Assembly (NCBI GenBank): GCA_002422685.1
Contig: DITC01000015.1
Span: 13,743-31,562, forward strand
Length of the DNA: 17,820 nt
DNA from: Thauera sp. UBA6194
GTDB taxonomy: Bacteria > Pseudomonadota > Gammaproteobacteria > Burkholderiales > Rhodocyclaceae
Direction of reading: 5' to 3'
The number at the start of each line of letters is the position of its first letter. The first letter of the stretch is position 1. The translations under genes and the position numbers were made by a program. The notes under the pieces were generated by a model. That model was not told the DNA's origin. It ran no database searches and saw only the letters and a list, made by a program, of their open reading frames with translations. Of the stretch, positions 1 to 6,603 are shown in pieces.

Positions 1-39
1 CTGCCGGGGGCCGTGGCGGTTTACGAGGCCGACGGGTAA
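1..39 (+). CDS. possible C-terminal tail of a truncated upstream gene
   Basis: Frame 1 reads LPGAVAVYEADG and then a TAA stop, so this may be the last twelve codons of a plus-strand gene starting left of the window and converging on rhlE. Twelve codons cannot identify a family. The case rests only on an early stop followed by a short spacer before the rhlE stop codon. It could equally be noncoding. Confidence 0.3.
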   Translation: MPGAVAVYEADG

Positions 40-61
40 GCCGGCCTGGGTCCTTGCTCGA

Positions 62-1372
62 TCAGCCGCGCGAGCGGTGATCGCCGTGGCTGCGCTCGCT
101 GCGCGACGGATGGCCGTCGCGGTTGAAGCCGCCGGCGCTGCGACGGTTGTCGCCACCCGGACGGCCATAACCGCCGCCATTGCCGAAGCGACGACCGCCG
201 TTGCCAGCCGGACGCGGACCGGACGGCTTGCGCGGCGACGGCTCCATGCCGGCGATGGTGTGCACTTCGAGGCGATCGCCGGTGTAGCGTTCGATGGCAC
301 GGATCAGGCCGGTCTCGCGCGGGCCCGACAGCGTGATCGCGATACCGTCGCGGCCGGCGCGGCCGGTGCGGCCGATGCGGTGCACATAGTCCTCGGCCTG
401 GCGCGGCGGGTCGAAGTTGATCACGTGGCTGATGCCGGCGACGTCGATGCCGCGCGCGGCGACGTCGGTCGCCACCAGCACGCCGATGCGGCCCTGGCGC
501 AGGCGGTCGAGGGTGCGGTTACGCTGGGTCTGGTGCATGTCGCCGTGCAGCGCAGCGGCGGAGATGCCCTTCTCCTGCAGCGACAGCGAGAGCTCGTCGG
601 CGCTGCGCTTGGTGGCGGTGAACACCACGGCCTGGTTCATGCCATCTTCGCCGAGCAGGGCGTGGAGCAGGCGGCTCTTGTGGCCGAGGTCGTCGGCAAA
701 CATCAGGCGCTGTTCGATCTGGCCGCGGTCCTGCTGGGCAACTTCGATCTCGATACGCTGCGGGTTGCGCGTCAGGCGCGAGGCCAGGTTGCCGACGACA
801 CCGTCGAGCGTGGCCGAGAACAGCAGGGTCTGGCGCTTGGCCGGGGTGGCAGCGACGATGGCGTCGATGTCTTCGGCGAAGCCCATGTCGAGCATGCGGT
901 CGGCTTCGTCCAGGATCAGCACCTCGACGTCCGACAGCTTGATCTTGCGGCGATTGAGGTGGTCGAGCAGGCGACCGGGGGTGGCGACGACGACGTCGCA
1001 CTGGCGCTGCAGCTGCTTGATCTGAGCGAACATCGGCGCACCGCCGACCAGGCAGGCGGTGTTGAGCCAGCGCAGCGCCTTGCCGTAGGTCTGCACGGCC
1101 TTCTCGACCTGCTGCGCGAGCTCGCGAGTCGGCGTCAGCACCAGCACACGCGGGCCGCTGCCGTGGCTCGGGCGGCGATCCATGATCTTGTGCAGCGCGG
1201 GCAGCGTGAATGCGGCGGTCTTGCCGCTGCCGGTGTGGCTGGACACGAGCAGATCCTGGCCGGCGATCGCGGCGGGAATGGCCTGCATCTGCACCGGCGT
1301 GGGCGTGGTGTAACCGGTTTGTTCGACGGCTTTGAGGAGCTCTTCGGCGAGGCCGAGGGATTGAAAAGTCAT
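62..1372 (-). CDS. rhlE: DEAD-box ATP-dependent RNA helicase, RhlE type
   Basis: This cytoplasmic helicase unwinds short RNA duplexes using ATP, typically in ribosome assembly, RNA decay and cold adaptation. All core motifs are visible in the 436-residue product: Q motif around residues 22-29 with upstream F3, Walker A SHTGSGKT (45-52), PTRELAQQ (81-88), TPGR (131-134), DEAD (155-158), SAT (186-188) and HRIGRTGR (331-338). The tail from about residue 380 is rich in Gly, Arg and Asn, as is common in RhlE proteins and likely to bind RNA. The ATG at 1372 is chosen because MTFQSLGL is the usual family N-terminus and AGGAAG precedes it. The open frame continues upstream to 1585, but that part is low-complexity and looks like leader. 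RhlE is favoured over DeaD or SrmB by length and tail. Family assignment is firm; the paralogue name is less so. Confidence 0.93.
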   Translation of the reverse strand: MTFQSLGLAEELLKAVEQTGYTTPTPVQMQAIPAAIAGQDLLVSSHTGSGKTAAFTLPALHKIMDRRPSHGSGPRVLVLTPTRELAQQVEKAVQTYGKALRWLNTACLVGGAPMFAQIKQLQRQCDVVVATPGRLLDHLNRRKIKLSDVEVLILDEADRMLDMGFAEDIDAIVAATPAKRQTLLFSATLDGVVGNLASRLTRNPQRIEIEVAQQDRGQIEQRLMFADDLGHKSRLLHALLGEDGMNQAVVFTATKRSADELSLSLQEKGISAAALHGDMHQTQRNRTLDRLRQGRIGVLVATDVAARGIDVAGISHVINFDPPRQAEDYVHRIGRTGRAGRDGIAITLSGPRETGLIRAIERYTGDRLEVHTIAGMEPSPRKPSGPRPAGNGGRRFGNGGGYGRPGGDNRRSAGGFNRDGHPSRSERSHGDHRSRG

Positions 1373-1747
1373 GGGTTCTTCCTGTCTTGCTGTCCGCACC
1401 GCAGGGCGGAGGGACGGATTCGGACCCGCAGGGAACGGGTCACAAAGACATCGCGCCGCACCCGGGCACAAGGCTCGGCGCGGAAATCGCTGTCGCGGTA
1501 CGACAGACGCGATGGGCGTGGCCGGCCAATCTACCGGCGAGTCTTGCCGGAGATGGACCGCGCATCGGCACCAACCGCTTGTCACGCAGCCAGACGATCT
1601 GAAGAACGCATGGAACGCTCGGCTTCGAGAGAAGCCGGCGACGGAGGTCGGGGGCGATGGGGCTGTGGTTACAGTCCCTTGGGCCGGTCTCGGCGGATGT
1701 CTTCATCCGCATCGGAACTGCTGACGGCCCTTTGCTGCATTGCACAA
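1373..1747 (-). promoter_or_regulatory. long hairpin-rich 5' leader of rhlE
   Basis: About 375 nt lie between the proposed transcription start and the rhlE ATG with no convincing gene in them. Read as minus-strand RNA, four compact hairpins follow one another. 1693-1710 has 7 perfect pairs and an AAGA loop. 1659-1678 is an interrupted stem with an AACC loop. 1620-1637 has 7 perfect pairs and a UCUC loop. 1529-1554 is CCGGC/GCCGG extended by AUCU/AGAU around one bulge. None is followed by a U-run, so they do not look like terminators. Long structured leaders control cold-inducible helicase mRNAs in other bacteria (E. coli csdA/deaD). That this one does so is inference. Confidence 0.5.
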
Positions 1748-1754
1748 CGGCGCA

Positions 1755-1760
1755 AGTATA
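1755..1760 (-). promoter_or_regulatory. candidate sigma70 -10 box for rhlE
   Basis: The minus strand reads TATACT here, five of six matches to TATAAT, in a locally AT-richer patch. No good -35 hexamer sits 16-18 bp upstream, so the box is judged on the -10 and position alone. It would place the start near 1747. Confidence 0.4.
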
Positions 1761-1863
1761 ACCGCTTTCGCCCCGGGCATGCGGAAATTTTGCTTCACCC
1801 GCACGCGAGCACCTTGGCGCTGCGGACGACCCGGGCGCATGCAGGAGAGCACGCCGGCGCACG

Positions 1864-1897
1864 AAAAAGCGGGCCGGTACGCATGGTACGGGCCCGC
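1864..1897 (-). terminator. rho-independent terminator after the HU gene
   Basis: On the minus strand GCGGGCC (1897-1891) pairs with GGCCCGC (1875-1869). The stem continues through one mismatch into GTAC/GTAC with a short loop, and five T residues (1868-1864) follow directly. It lies about 40 bp past the HU stop codon and isolates HU from rhlE. Confidence 0.8.
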
Positions 1898-1935
1898 CCT
1901 GCCGGGGCCGGGCCCCGGGGTGTTTCGACGACGAA

Positions 1936-2211
1936 TTACTTGTTGACCGCGGCCTTCAGCGTGGCGCCGGCGGTGAACTTGGGCACGCTGGAGGCGGCGA
2001 TTTCGATCGTCGCGCCGGTCTGCGGGTTGCGGCCGGTGCGAGCGGCGCGCTGGGAAACCTCGAAGGAGCCAAAACCGGTGAAGGCAACCTTCTCGCCCTT
2101 GCCCAGTTGCTCGGCGATGATGTCCAGCACGCCCGACAGCGCACGGTCGGCCTGAGCGCGGGAAACGTCCAGACGATCGGCCAGGGCTTCGACGAATTCA
2201 CCTTTGTTCAT
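1936..2211 (-). CDS. hupB: DNA-binding protein HU (beta type)
   Basis: HU is a small dimeric nucleoid protein that binds and bends DNA with little sequence specificity and helps replication, repair and transcription. The 91-residue product has the standard family length. It shows the N-terminal helical dimer region (MNKGEFVEALA), the core GFGSFEV (46-52) and the minor-groove-binding arm RTGRNPQTG (58-66), and ends in Lys. The start at 2211 has GAGGA just upstream, and the product begins as HU proteins do. The gene is monocistronic: its own -10 candidate lies about 55 bp upstream and a strong terminator follows. IHF is unlikely because the sequence tracks HU through the arm. The beta designation rests on similarity of the N-terminus and is less certain than the family. 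Confidence 0.95.
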   Translation of the reverse strand: MNKGEFVEALADRLDVSRAQADRALSGVLDIIAEQLGKGEKVAFTGFGSFEVSQRAARTGRNPQTGATIEIAASSVPKFTAGATLKAAVNK

Positions 2212-2265
2212 GCTTTTCCTCGATTGGTGTGGGTGGAGTTTTGGAAAGTCCGGTCTACGCGGCGG

Positions 2266-2271
2266 ATTCTA
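2266..2271 (-). promoter_or_regulatory. candidate -10 box for the HU gene
   Basis: The minus strand reads TAGAAT, five of six matches to the sigma70 -10 consensus, preceded by GTGC. It predicts a leader of roughly 47 nt. The -35 region is GC-rich and poor. Confidence 0.45.
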
Positions 2272-2342
2272 GCACTGTCGCGGATTGTGGGGCGTTTCCT
2301 GCGCTTTCTCCGTGACATTCTGCATGAGGGTGGCGTATTTCC

Positions 2343-2363
2343 GTTTGCTGCTATGCAGCAAAC
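2343..2363. repeat. 9-bp perfect inverted repeat between the HU and HupK-like genes
   Basis: GTTTGCTGC (2343-2351) and GCAGCAAAC (2355-2363) are perfect inverted copies around a 3-nt centre. The site lies between two divergent genes, about 132 bp from the HU start and 70 bp from the plus-strand start. No T-run follows on either strand, so it looks more like an operator or protein-binding palindrome than a terminator. The binding factor is unknown. Confidence 0.55.
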
Positions 2364-2432
2364 TGCGCACCAGATCCGCGCGCCGAAGGGGTATGCTTGC
2401 GCCTGGCAAAGCCACCCGATCGAACGCTGACG

Positions 2433-3596
2433 ATGAACACCAACGCACCGCCGACCCACGACCGCATCCAGATCCGCGCGACCCGCCATCAGGGCGTCGT
2501 GTCTTCGGTCGAGGTCACGCTGCCAGAAGCGGCCTGGATGGGCCACGCGCTCGTGGGCATGAGCCCCGAGGCTGCAGTCGAGTACGCGTATGCGCACGCG
2601 CCGAGCAGCCCGCGCGCGCACGCGAAGGCAGTCGAGCGAGCGTGTGCTGAGGCGCTGGGACACGCCGCACCCGACCTCGCCACCAGCCTCGCCACCGAGC
2701 GCTGGCTCGCCGCGGAGATGGTCGATGCGCACCTGCATCGCCTGTTGCTGGACTGGCCTGCGCGGCTCGGCTTCGAGCCCCGCTACAACCGTTACGCCGA
2801 ATTCCACCGTCGCCTGCTGCACTGCGAGGACGCCGACACCGCCATGGCCCTGGGCGGCGATGTGCTCGACCTGGTCGCGCGCGAGCTGCTCGCCGGCTTC
2901 TTCAGCCGCATCCGCATGGCACACGGCATCGGCGAGTTTCTCGACCGCCTGGAAGCCGGCGGGAGCCTGAGTTCGGTGATGGCCGCGCTGATCGCCCAGG
3001 GCGCGACGATACCGACCCGCGAGGACAAGCTGCCGCTGCTGGGCACGGTGAGCGCCGCGGCCTGGGCTGCGAGCGCGGGACACTGGCCGGACGCGAGCTT
3101 CGTGCGCCAGCCTACGCAGGACGGCACGCCGGCCGAAACCGGCGCGCTCGCCCGCCACGCGGCCTCGCAAATGGTCAAGGTGCTGCTCGATCGCGGTCAC
3201 CGCGTCTCGGCCCGGCTGTTCGCGCGCGCCATCGACCTCTCCGACTGCGCCAGCCGCATGCGCCACCCCGAAAGCGACGAGGTTGCGCCGCTGATCGACG
3301 CGACCTCACCCGAGCCCGGAATCGGGCTGGCGCGCGTGACCGGCGCGCGCGGGGTGCTGCTGTGCTGGGTCAAAATGGAAAACGGGGTGATCGCCGACTG
3401 CGCGAGCGTGCCGCCCGAGGCGTGGAACTTTCACCCCGAAGGTCCGTTCTGCCACGAGGCCCTCAGCACCCGTGAACAGGCCGAGGACGAAGACGCCTGC
3501 CGCACCCGTCTGTCCATGCTCGCGCTGGCGCTAGATCCGGCGCGTGAGGTCGACATCGAGTTCGTCGGCAAGCCCGCCCCGCGCAAGCGCAAATGA
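2433..3596 (+). CDS. degenerate [NiFe]-hydrogenase large-subunit-like protein (HupK type)
   Basis: The 387-residue product resembles nickel-dependent hydrogenase large subunits that have lost the active site, the group containing the assembly protein HupK. TPAETGALAR (232-241) matches the VGPLAR region. ARGVLLCWVKMENGVIAD (305-322) followed by VPPEAWNFHPEGPF (326-339) matches the late catalytic-subunit block around VPTTWN. The ligand motifs are missing: the expected N-terminal CxxC region reads YAYAHAPSSPRAHAKAVERA (51-70), and the C-terminal DPCxxC is replaced by LDPAREVDIEF (367-377). A catalytic role is therefore unlikely. A scaffold or chaperone role is inference from HupK. ATG 2433 is preferred to the upstream TTG at 2397, although neither has a good ribosome site. 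No other hup/hyp gene is in the window. Confidence 0.7.
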   Translation: MNTNAPPTHDRIQIRATRHQGVVSSVEVTLPEAAWMGHALVGMSPEAAVEYAYAHAPSSPRAHAKAVERACAEALGHAAPDLATSLATERWLAAEMVDAHLHRLLLDWPARLGFEPRYNRYAEFHRRLLHCEDADTAMALGGDVLDLVARELLAGFFSRIRMAHGIGEFLDRLEAGGSLSSVMAALIAQGATIPTREDKLPLLGTVSAAAWAASAGHWPDASFVRQPTQDGTPAETGALARHAASQMVKVLLDRGHRVSARLFARAIDLSDCASRMRHPESDEVAPLIDATSPEPGIGLARVTGARGVLLCWVKMENGVIADCASVPPEAWNFHPEGPFCHEALSTREQAEDEDACRTRLSMLALALDPAREVDIEFVGKPAPRKRK

Positions 3597-3618
3597 GCGC
3601 CCGCGCGCTGCGCGCTCA
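3594..3618. repeat. inverted repeat spanning two convergent stop codons
   Basis: TGAGCGC (3594-3600) and GCGCTCA (3612-3618) are perfect inverted copies with an 11-nt loop. The left arm begins with the TGA of the plus-strand gene, and the right arm holds the stop of the minus-strand flavin reductase. It could act as a two-way transcript end, but neither strand has a T-run. Confidence 0.35.
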
Positions 3619-4113
3619 GGGCGCCAGCCGTCGGTAGCCGCCGCCGAAGTAGATCAGCGGCGCACGGTCGCTGCGCTCGAACCCGACCACCTCGCTGATG
3701 AACACGACATGGTCGCCACCTGCATGACGCACCGTGTTGCGGCACTCGAAGCGCGCGCACACGCCGCGCAGCAAGGGCACGCCGCCAGCGCCTGCGTCGA
3801 CGGCGAGGCCGGCGAACTTGTCGTCCAGCCGGCTGGCGAAGCGCTGCGAGAGCTCAGCCTGGTCCTCGGCGAGCACGTTGATCGCGTAGTATTCGCAGGC
3901 CTCGAACAGCGGCCGGCTGGGCAGGCTGTTCGCCAGGCTCCACACGATCAGCGGCGGATCGAGCGACACCGAGTTGAAGGAATTCACCGTAAGGCCGATC
4001 GGCTCACCGCTCGGGCTGCGCGTGGTCACCACCGTGATGCCGGTGGCGAACATGCCGAGTGCATTGCGGAAGCGGCGCGAGAAATCCTCGTCCGCGGAGT
4101 GTGTCTGGGTCAT
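3616..4113 (-). CDS. flavin reductase family protein (FMN-binding split barrel)
   Basis: The family reduces FMN or FAD with NAD(P)H, often supplying reduced flavin to a partner monooxygenase. The 165-residue product has the normal length. It carries the characteristic blocks FATGITVVTT (22-31), TVNSFNSVSLDPPL (42-55, flavin-binding region), FAVNVL-like YYAINVL (75-81) and GDHVVFISEV (133-142). ATG 4113 is chosen because the product then begins directly at the conserved DFSRRFRNALGMFATG region and AGG lies 9 nt upstream; the open frame extends to 4350 but would overlap the mutY start. It is divergent from mutY. No monooxygenase gene is adjacent, so the partner and substrate are unknown. HpaC/RutF-like genes are alternatives within the same family. 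Confidence 0.88.
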   Translation of the reverse strand: MTQTHSADEDFSRRFRNALGMFATGITVVTTRSPSGEPIGLTVNSFNSVSLDPPLIVWSLANSLPSRPLFEACEYYAINVLAEDQAELSQRFASRLDDKFAGLAVDAGAGGVPLLRGVCARFECRNTVRHAGGDHVVFISEVVGFERSDRAPLIYFGGGYRRLAP

Positions 4114-4167
4114 GAAAGAGGCCTGCGCGCGATGCGCGCGTCTGGTGGCAGAACTTGAGAACCCGCG

Positions 4168-4196
4168 ATTATCACCGCCCCGAGGACCAGCGTCGA
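4168..4196 (-). promoter_or_regulatory. candidate sigma70 promoter for the flavin reductase gene
   Basis: The minus strand has TCGACG (4196-4191, four of six to TTGACA), a 17-bp spacer, then GATAAT (4173-4168, five of six to TATAAT). This would start transcription near 4161, about 48 nt before the ATG at 4113. Confidence 0.45.
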
Positions 4197-4228
4197 GCTT
4201 TCGCGCCTTGATCCATACCAAGAACGAC

Positions 4229-5305
4229 ATGAAAAACCCCACGCCGAACGACTTTGCCCACCGCTTGTGCGCCTGGCAGCGCGAACACGGCCGCCACGAC
4301 CTGCCATGGCAGAGCAGCGACCCGTATCGGGTCTGGCTGTCCGAGATCATGCTGCAGCAGACTCAGGTGGACACGGTGATTCCCTACTACGGGCGCTTTC
4401 TCGCCCGCTTTCCCGACGTCGCCAGCCTGGCCGCCGCGCCGGTCGAAGACGTGATGGCGCTGTGGAGCGGCCTCGGCTACTACGCCCGCGCGCGCAACCT
4501 GCACCGCGCGGCACGCACGGTCATGGACACCCACGGCGGCGTGTTCCCGCGCACCGCCGCCGGCCTCGCCGCGCTGCCCGGCATCGGGCGCTCGACCGCG
4601 GCCGCCATCGCGGCCTTCGCCCATGGCGAGCGCGCGGCCATCCTAGACGGCAACGTGAAGCGCGTGCTGTGCCGGATCTTCGGCGTCGACGGCTATCCCG
4701 GCGACAAGGCCGTCGAGACACGGCTTTGGGCGCTGGCCGATTCCCTGCTCCCGGAGCACGACATCGAGCGCTACACCCAGGCGCAGATGGATCTCGGCGC
4801 CACCGTCTGCACCCGCGCCCGGCCGGCCTGCGCGCGCTGCCCTTTCCACGACGACTGCGTCGCGCGACGCGAGCACCGCATCGCCGAGCTGCCCACGCCC
4901 CGGCCGCGAAAGACCGTCCCCCAGCGCAGCGCACGCTACGCGGTGATCATGCACGAGGGCGCCGTGCTGCTCGAGCGCCGCCCACCTGCCGGCATCTGGG
5001 GTGGCCTGCTCGCCCTGCCGGAGATTCCGCCCGAGGCCGAGGCGCCCGCCGCCTGGTCGAGCGCGCGCTTCGGGCTGGCGCCGAGCGCGGCCGTCCCGCT
5101 CGCGCCGCTCACGCACGCATTCACGCATTTCGTGCTCACGCTGCAGCCAGTGTTGATGGAGATTCACACCCCGCCGCGCGCGCTCGCCGATGGCGCCGCG
5201 CTGCACTGGCTCGCGCTGGAGGCCCGCCGCGACGCGGCCCTGCCCGCGCCGGTGCGCCGCATTCTCGACGCGCTGGCCGAGCCGGGGTTGTTCGCGCCGG
5301 ACTGA
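4229..5305 (+). CDS. mutY: A/G-specific adenine DNA glycosylase MutY
   Basis: MutY removes adenine mispaired with 8-oxoguanine, preventing G:C to T:A transversions. The 358-residue product shows the catalytic Glu in SEIMLQQTQV (E39), a helix-hairpin-helix with LPGIGRSTAAAI (116-127) and the catalytic Asp in ILDGNVKRVL (D140). The [4Fe-4S] cysteines have the exact C-x6-C-x2-C-x5-C spacing at 194, 201, 204 and 210. A C-terminal NUDIX-like domain follows, with HAFTHF (296-301) at the 8-oxoG-sensing loop where many MutYs have FSH. ATG 4229 is chosen because the homologous region starts soon after it; the frame stays open back to 3974 over the flavin reductase gene. The ribosome site is weak (AAGAA). 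It converges on the LON-domain gene 25 bp downstream. Confidence 0.95.
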   Translation: MKNPTPNDFAHRLCAWQREHGRHDLPWQSSDPYRVWLSEIMLQQTQVDTVIPYYGRFLARFPDVASLAAAPVEDVMALWSGLGYYARARNLHRAARTVMDTHGGVFPRTAAGLAALPGIGRSTAAAIAAFAHGERAAILDGNVKRVLCRIFGVDGYPGDKAVETRLWALADSLLPEHDIERYTQAQMDLGATVCTRARPACARCPFHDDCVARREHRIAELPTPRPRKTVPQRSARYAVIMHEGAVLLERRPPAGIWGGLLALPEIPPEAEAPAAWSSARFGLAPSAAVPLAPLTHAFTHFVLTLQPVLMEIHTPPRALADGAALHWLALEARRDAALPAPVRRILDALAEPGLFAPD

Positions 5306-5307
5306 GC

Positions 5308-5335
5308 GCCTGAGGGGAAAAGCGCCGGCTCAGGC
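5308..5335. repeat. inverted repeat between convergent mutY and LON-domain genes
   Basis: GCCTGAG (5308-5314) and CTCAGGC (5329-5335) are perfect inverted copies around a 14-nt loop, starting 2 bp after the mutY stop. The right arm contains the stop codon of the minus-strand gene. It is a possible bidirectional transcript end, but no T-run follows the stem. Confidence 0.35.
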
Positions 5336-5932
5336 CAGGTTGGACAGCAGGCCGTGCTCGCGCAGAAACTGCTGCACGATCTCCAGCCGACTCGTCACGT
5401 CATCGAGCTCGAGCAGTTTCTGCTTGGCCAGGAGCGGAATCGGCAGCAGCTCGACATAGCGCGCGCCCACCCAGGCGGCGTCGTCGAAGCGGTGCGGTGG
5501 CGGCAGGCGCTCGCCGAGTTCGTCGACGATGGTGCGCAGCAAGGGCAGCATGTCGGCCTGCGCTTCGGGCACCGGCCCCGAAGGTGGCTCCGCGAGCCAG
5601 CGCACGTCGGCCACGAGCAGGCCGTCGCGCTCGACCTCATGGTCCTCGATGCGAAAACGCCGCCCCCCGCGCGTGACCAGACTCAGCACCCCCGCCTGCT
5701 CCATGTCCCAGCCTTCGATGCGCGCCTCGGTGCCGACCGGGTGCGGCACCGCGGTCTCGCCCACTTCTTCGCCGGCCGCGATCAGGCACACGCCGAAGCC
5801 GCTTTCTTCGCGCATGCAGCGCGTGATCATGTCCATGTAGCGCGGCTCGAACACGCGCAGCGGCAGGATGCCCTCGGGGAAGAGCACCGTCTTGAGGGGA
5901 AACAGCGGCAGCCTTTCGACGCTATCGCTCAT
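5330..5932 (-). CDS. stand-alone LON substrate-binding-domain protein
   Basis: The 200-residue product corresponds to the N-terminal substrate-recognition domain of Lon protease without the AAA+ ATPase or peptidase parts. Key features are LPLFPLKTVLFPEGILPLRV (8-27), FEPRY (28-32), and a following all-helical part ending in ELDDVTSRLEIVQQFL. Such proteins are common in proteobacteria, and their role is not well defined; protein binding or quality control is a guess from the domain. ATG 5932 is chosen because AGGAG lies 6 nt upstream. An alternative ATG at 5962 immediately follows the ubiX stop but has no ribosome site. The gene is last in the minus-strand run after ubiX. Confidence 0.85.
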   Translation of the reverse strand: MSDSVERLPLFPLKTVLFPEGILPLRVFEPRYMDMITRCMREESGFGVCLIAAGEEVGETAVPHPVGTEARIEGWDMEQAGVLSLVTRGGRRFRIEDHEVERDGLLVADVRWLAEPPSGPVPEAQADMLPLLRTIVDELGERLPPPHRFDDAAWVGARYVELLPIPLLAKQKLLELDDVTSRLEIVQQFLREHGLLSNLA

Positions 5933-5963
5933 GGCTCTCTCCTGTTGTGCCGCCCCTGTCATT

Positions 5964-6599
5964 TCAGCACTGCTGCACCGGACGCAGGCGGTCCTCGCCC
6001 CAGCGCGCCATCAGCGTGTGCGCCACGCCGAGCTGGTCGAGGATGCGCGCGACGACGAAATCGACCAGATCCTGCACCGTCTGCGGATGGTGATAGAAGC
6101 CCGGGTTGGGCGGCAGGATGCACACGCCGAGCCGGGCGAGCTTGAGCATGTTCTCGAGGTGGATGGCGGAATACGGCGTCTCGCGCGGCACCAGCACGAG
6201 CTTGCGGCCCTCCTTGATGACGACGTCCGCGGCGCGCTCGATCAGGTTCTGGCTGAGCCCGTTCGCGATCGAGGCCAGCGTAGCGACGGTGCACGGGCAC
6301 ACCACCATCGCATCGGGCGGATTCGAGCCCGACGCCGGCGGCGCAAACCACTCCTCGCGCCCGAACACCTCGAGCTGCCCGGGCGCGGCGCCGAAACGCG
6401 CGCGCAACTCGGCCGCGACCTCGGCCGGCCGCGCGGGCAGCGCCCAGTCCATCTCCTGGCGCGCAACGATTTGCGCGACCTGCGAGTACAGCAGCCACAC
6501 CCGGCACCCGGCCTGCAGCAGGCACTCCACCAGGCGCACGCCATAGGGCAGGCCGGATGCACCGGTGAAGGCGACGGTGACGGTGGCAGGTGCGCTCAT
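5964..6599 (-). CDS. ubiX: flavin prenyltransferase UbiX
   Basis: UbiX joins a dimethylallyl group to FMN to make prenylated FMN, the cofactor of UbiD-type decarboxylases, including the one in ubiquinone synthesis. The 211-residue product has the family length. It shows GASG (13-16) in the FMN-binding fold, the run CPCTVATLASIANGLSQNLI (101-120), AADVVIKEGRKLVLVPRETP (123-142) with the conserved basic residues, and a late Tyr-rich FYHHPQT segment. The start at 6599 is 4 nt after the upstream gene's stop, which suggests translational linkage. No ubiD is in the window, so the cofactor must serve an enzyme encoded elsewhere, for ubiquinone or possibly for aromatic-compound decarboxylation. Confidence 0.95.
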   Translation of the reverse strand: MSAPATVTVAFTGASGLPYGVRLVECLLQAGCRVWLLYSQVAQIVARQEMDWALPARPAEVAAELRARFGAAPGQLEVFGREEWFAPPASGSNPPDAMVVCPCTVATLASIANGLSQNLIERAADVVIKEGRKLVLVPRETPYSAIHLENMLKLARLGVCILPPNPGFYHHPQTVQDLVDFVVARILDQLGVAHTLMARWGEDRLRPVQQC

Positions 6600-6603
6600 G
6601 GGC

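Noticed and set aside
1440..1862. 140-codon minus-strand frame in the rhlE leader
   Set aside because: It overlaps the rhlE -10 candidate and several hairpins, has no ribosome site and resembles no protein. The region is better explained as a structured leader.
77..2155. 692-codon open frame on the plus strand
   Set aside because: It is antisense to rhlE and most of HU, is made of low-complexity Ala/Arg/Val/Asp-rich sequence, and matches no family. Long antisense frames are expected at this GC content.
2208..3266. 352-codon minus-strand frame opposite the HupK-like gene
   Set aside because: The plus strand encodes a recognisable family over the same bases; the minus frame is Ala/Arg/Gly/Val-biased and runs into the HU start region.
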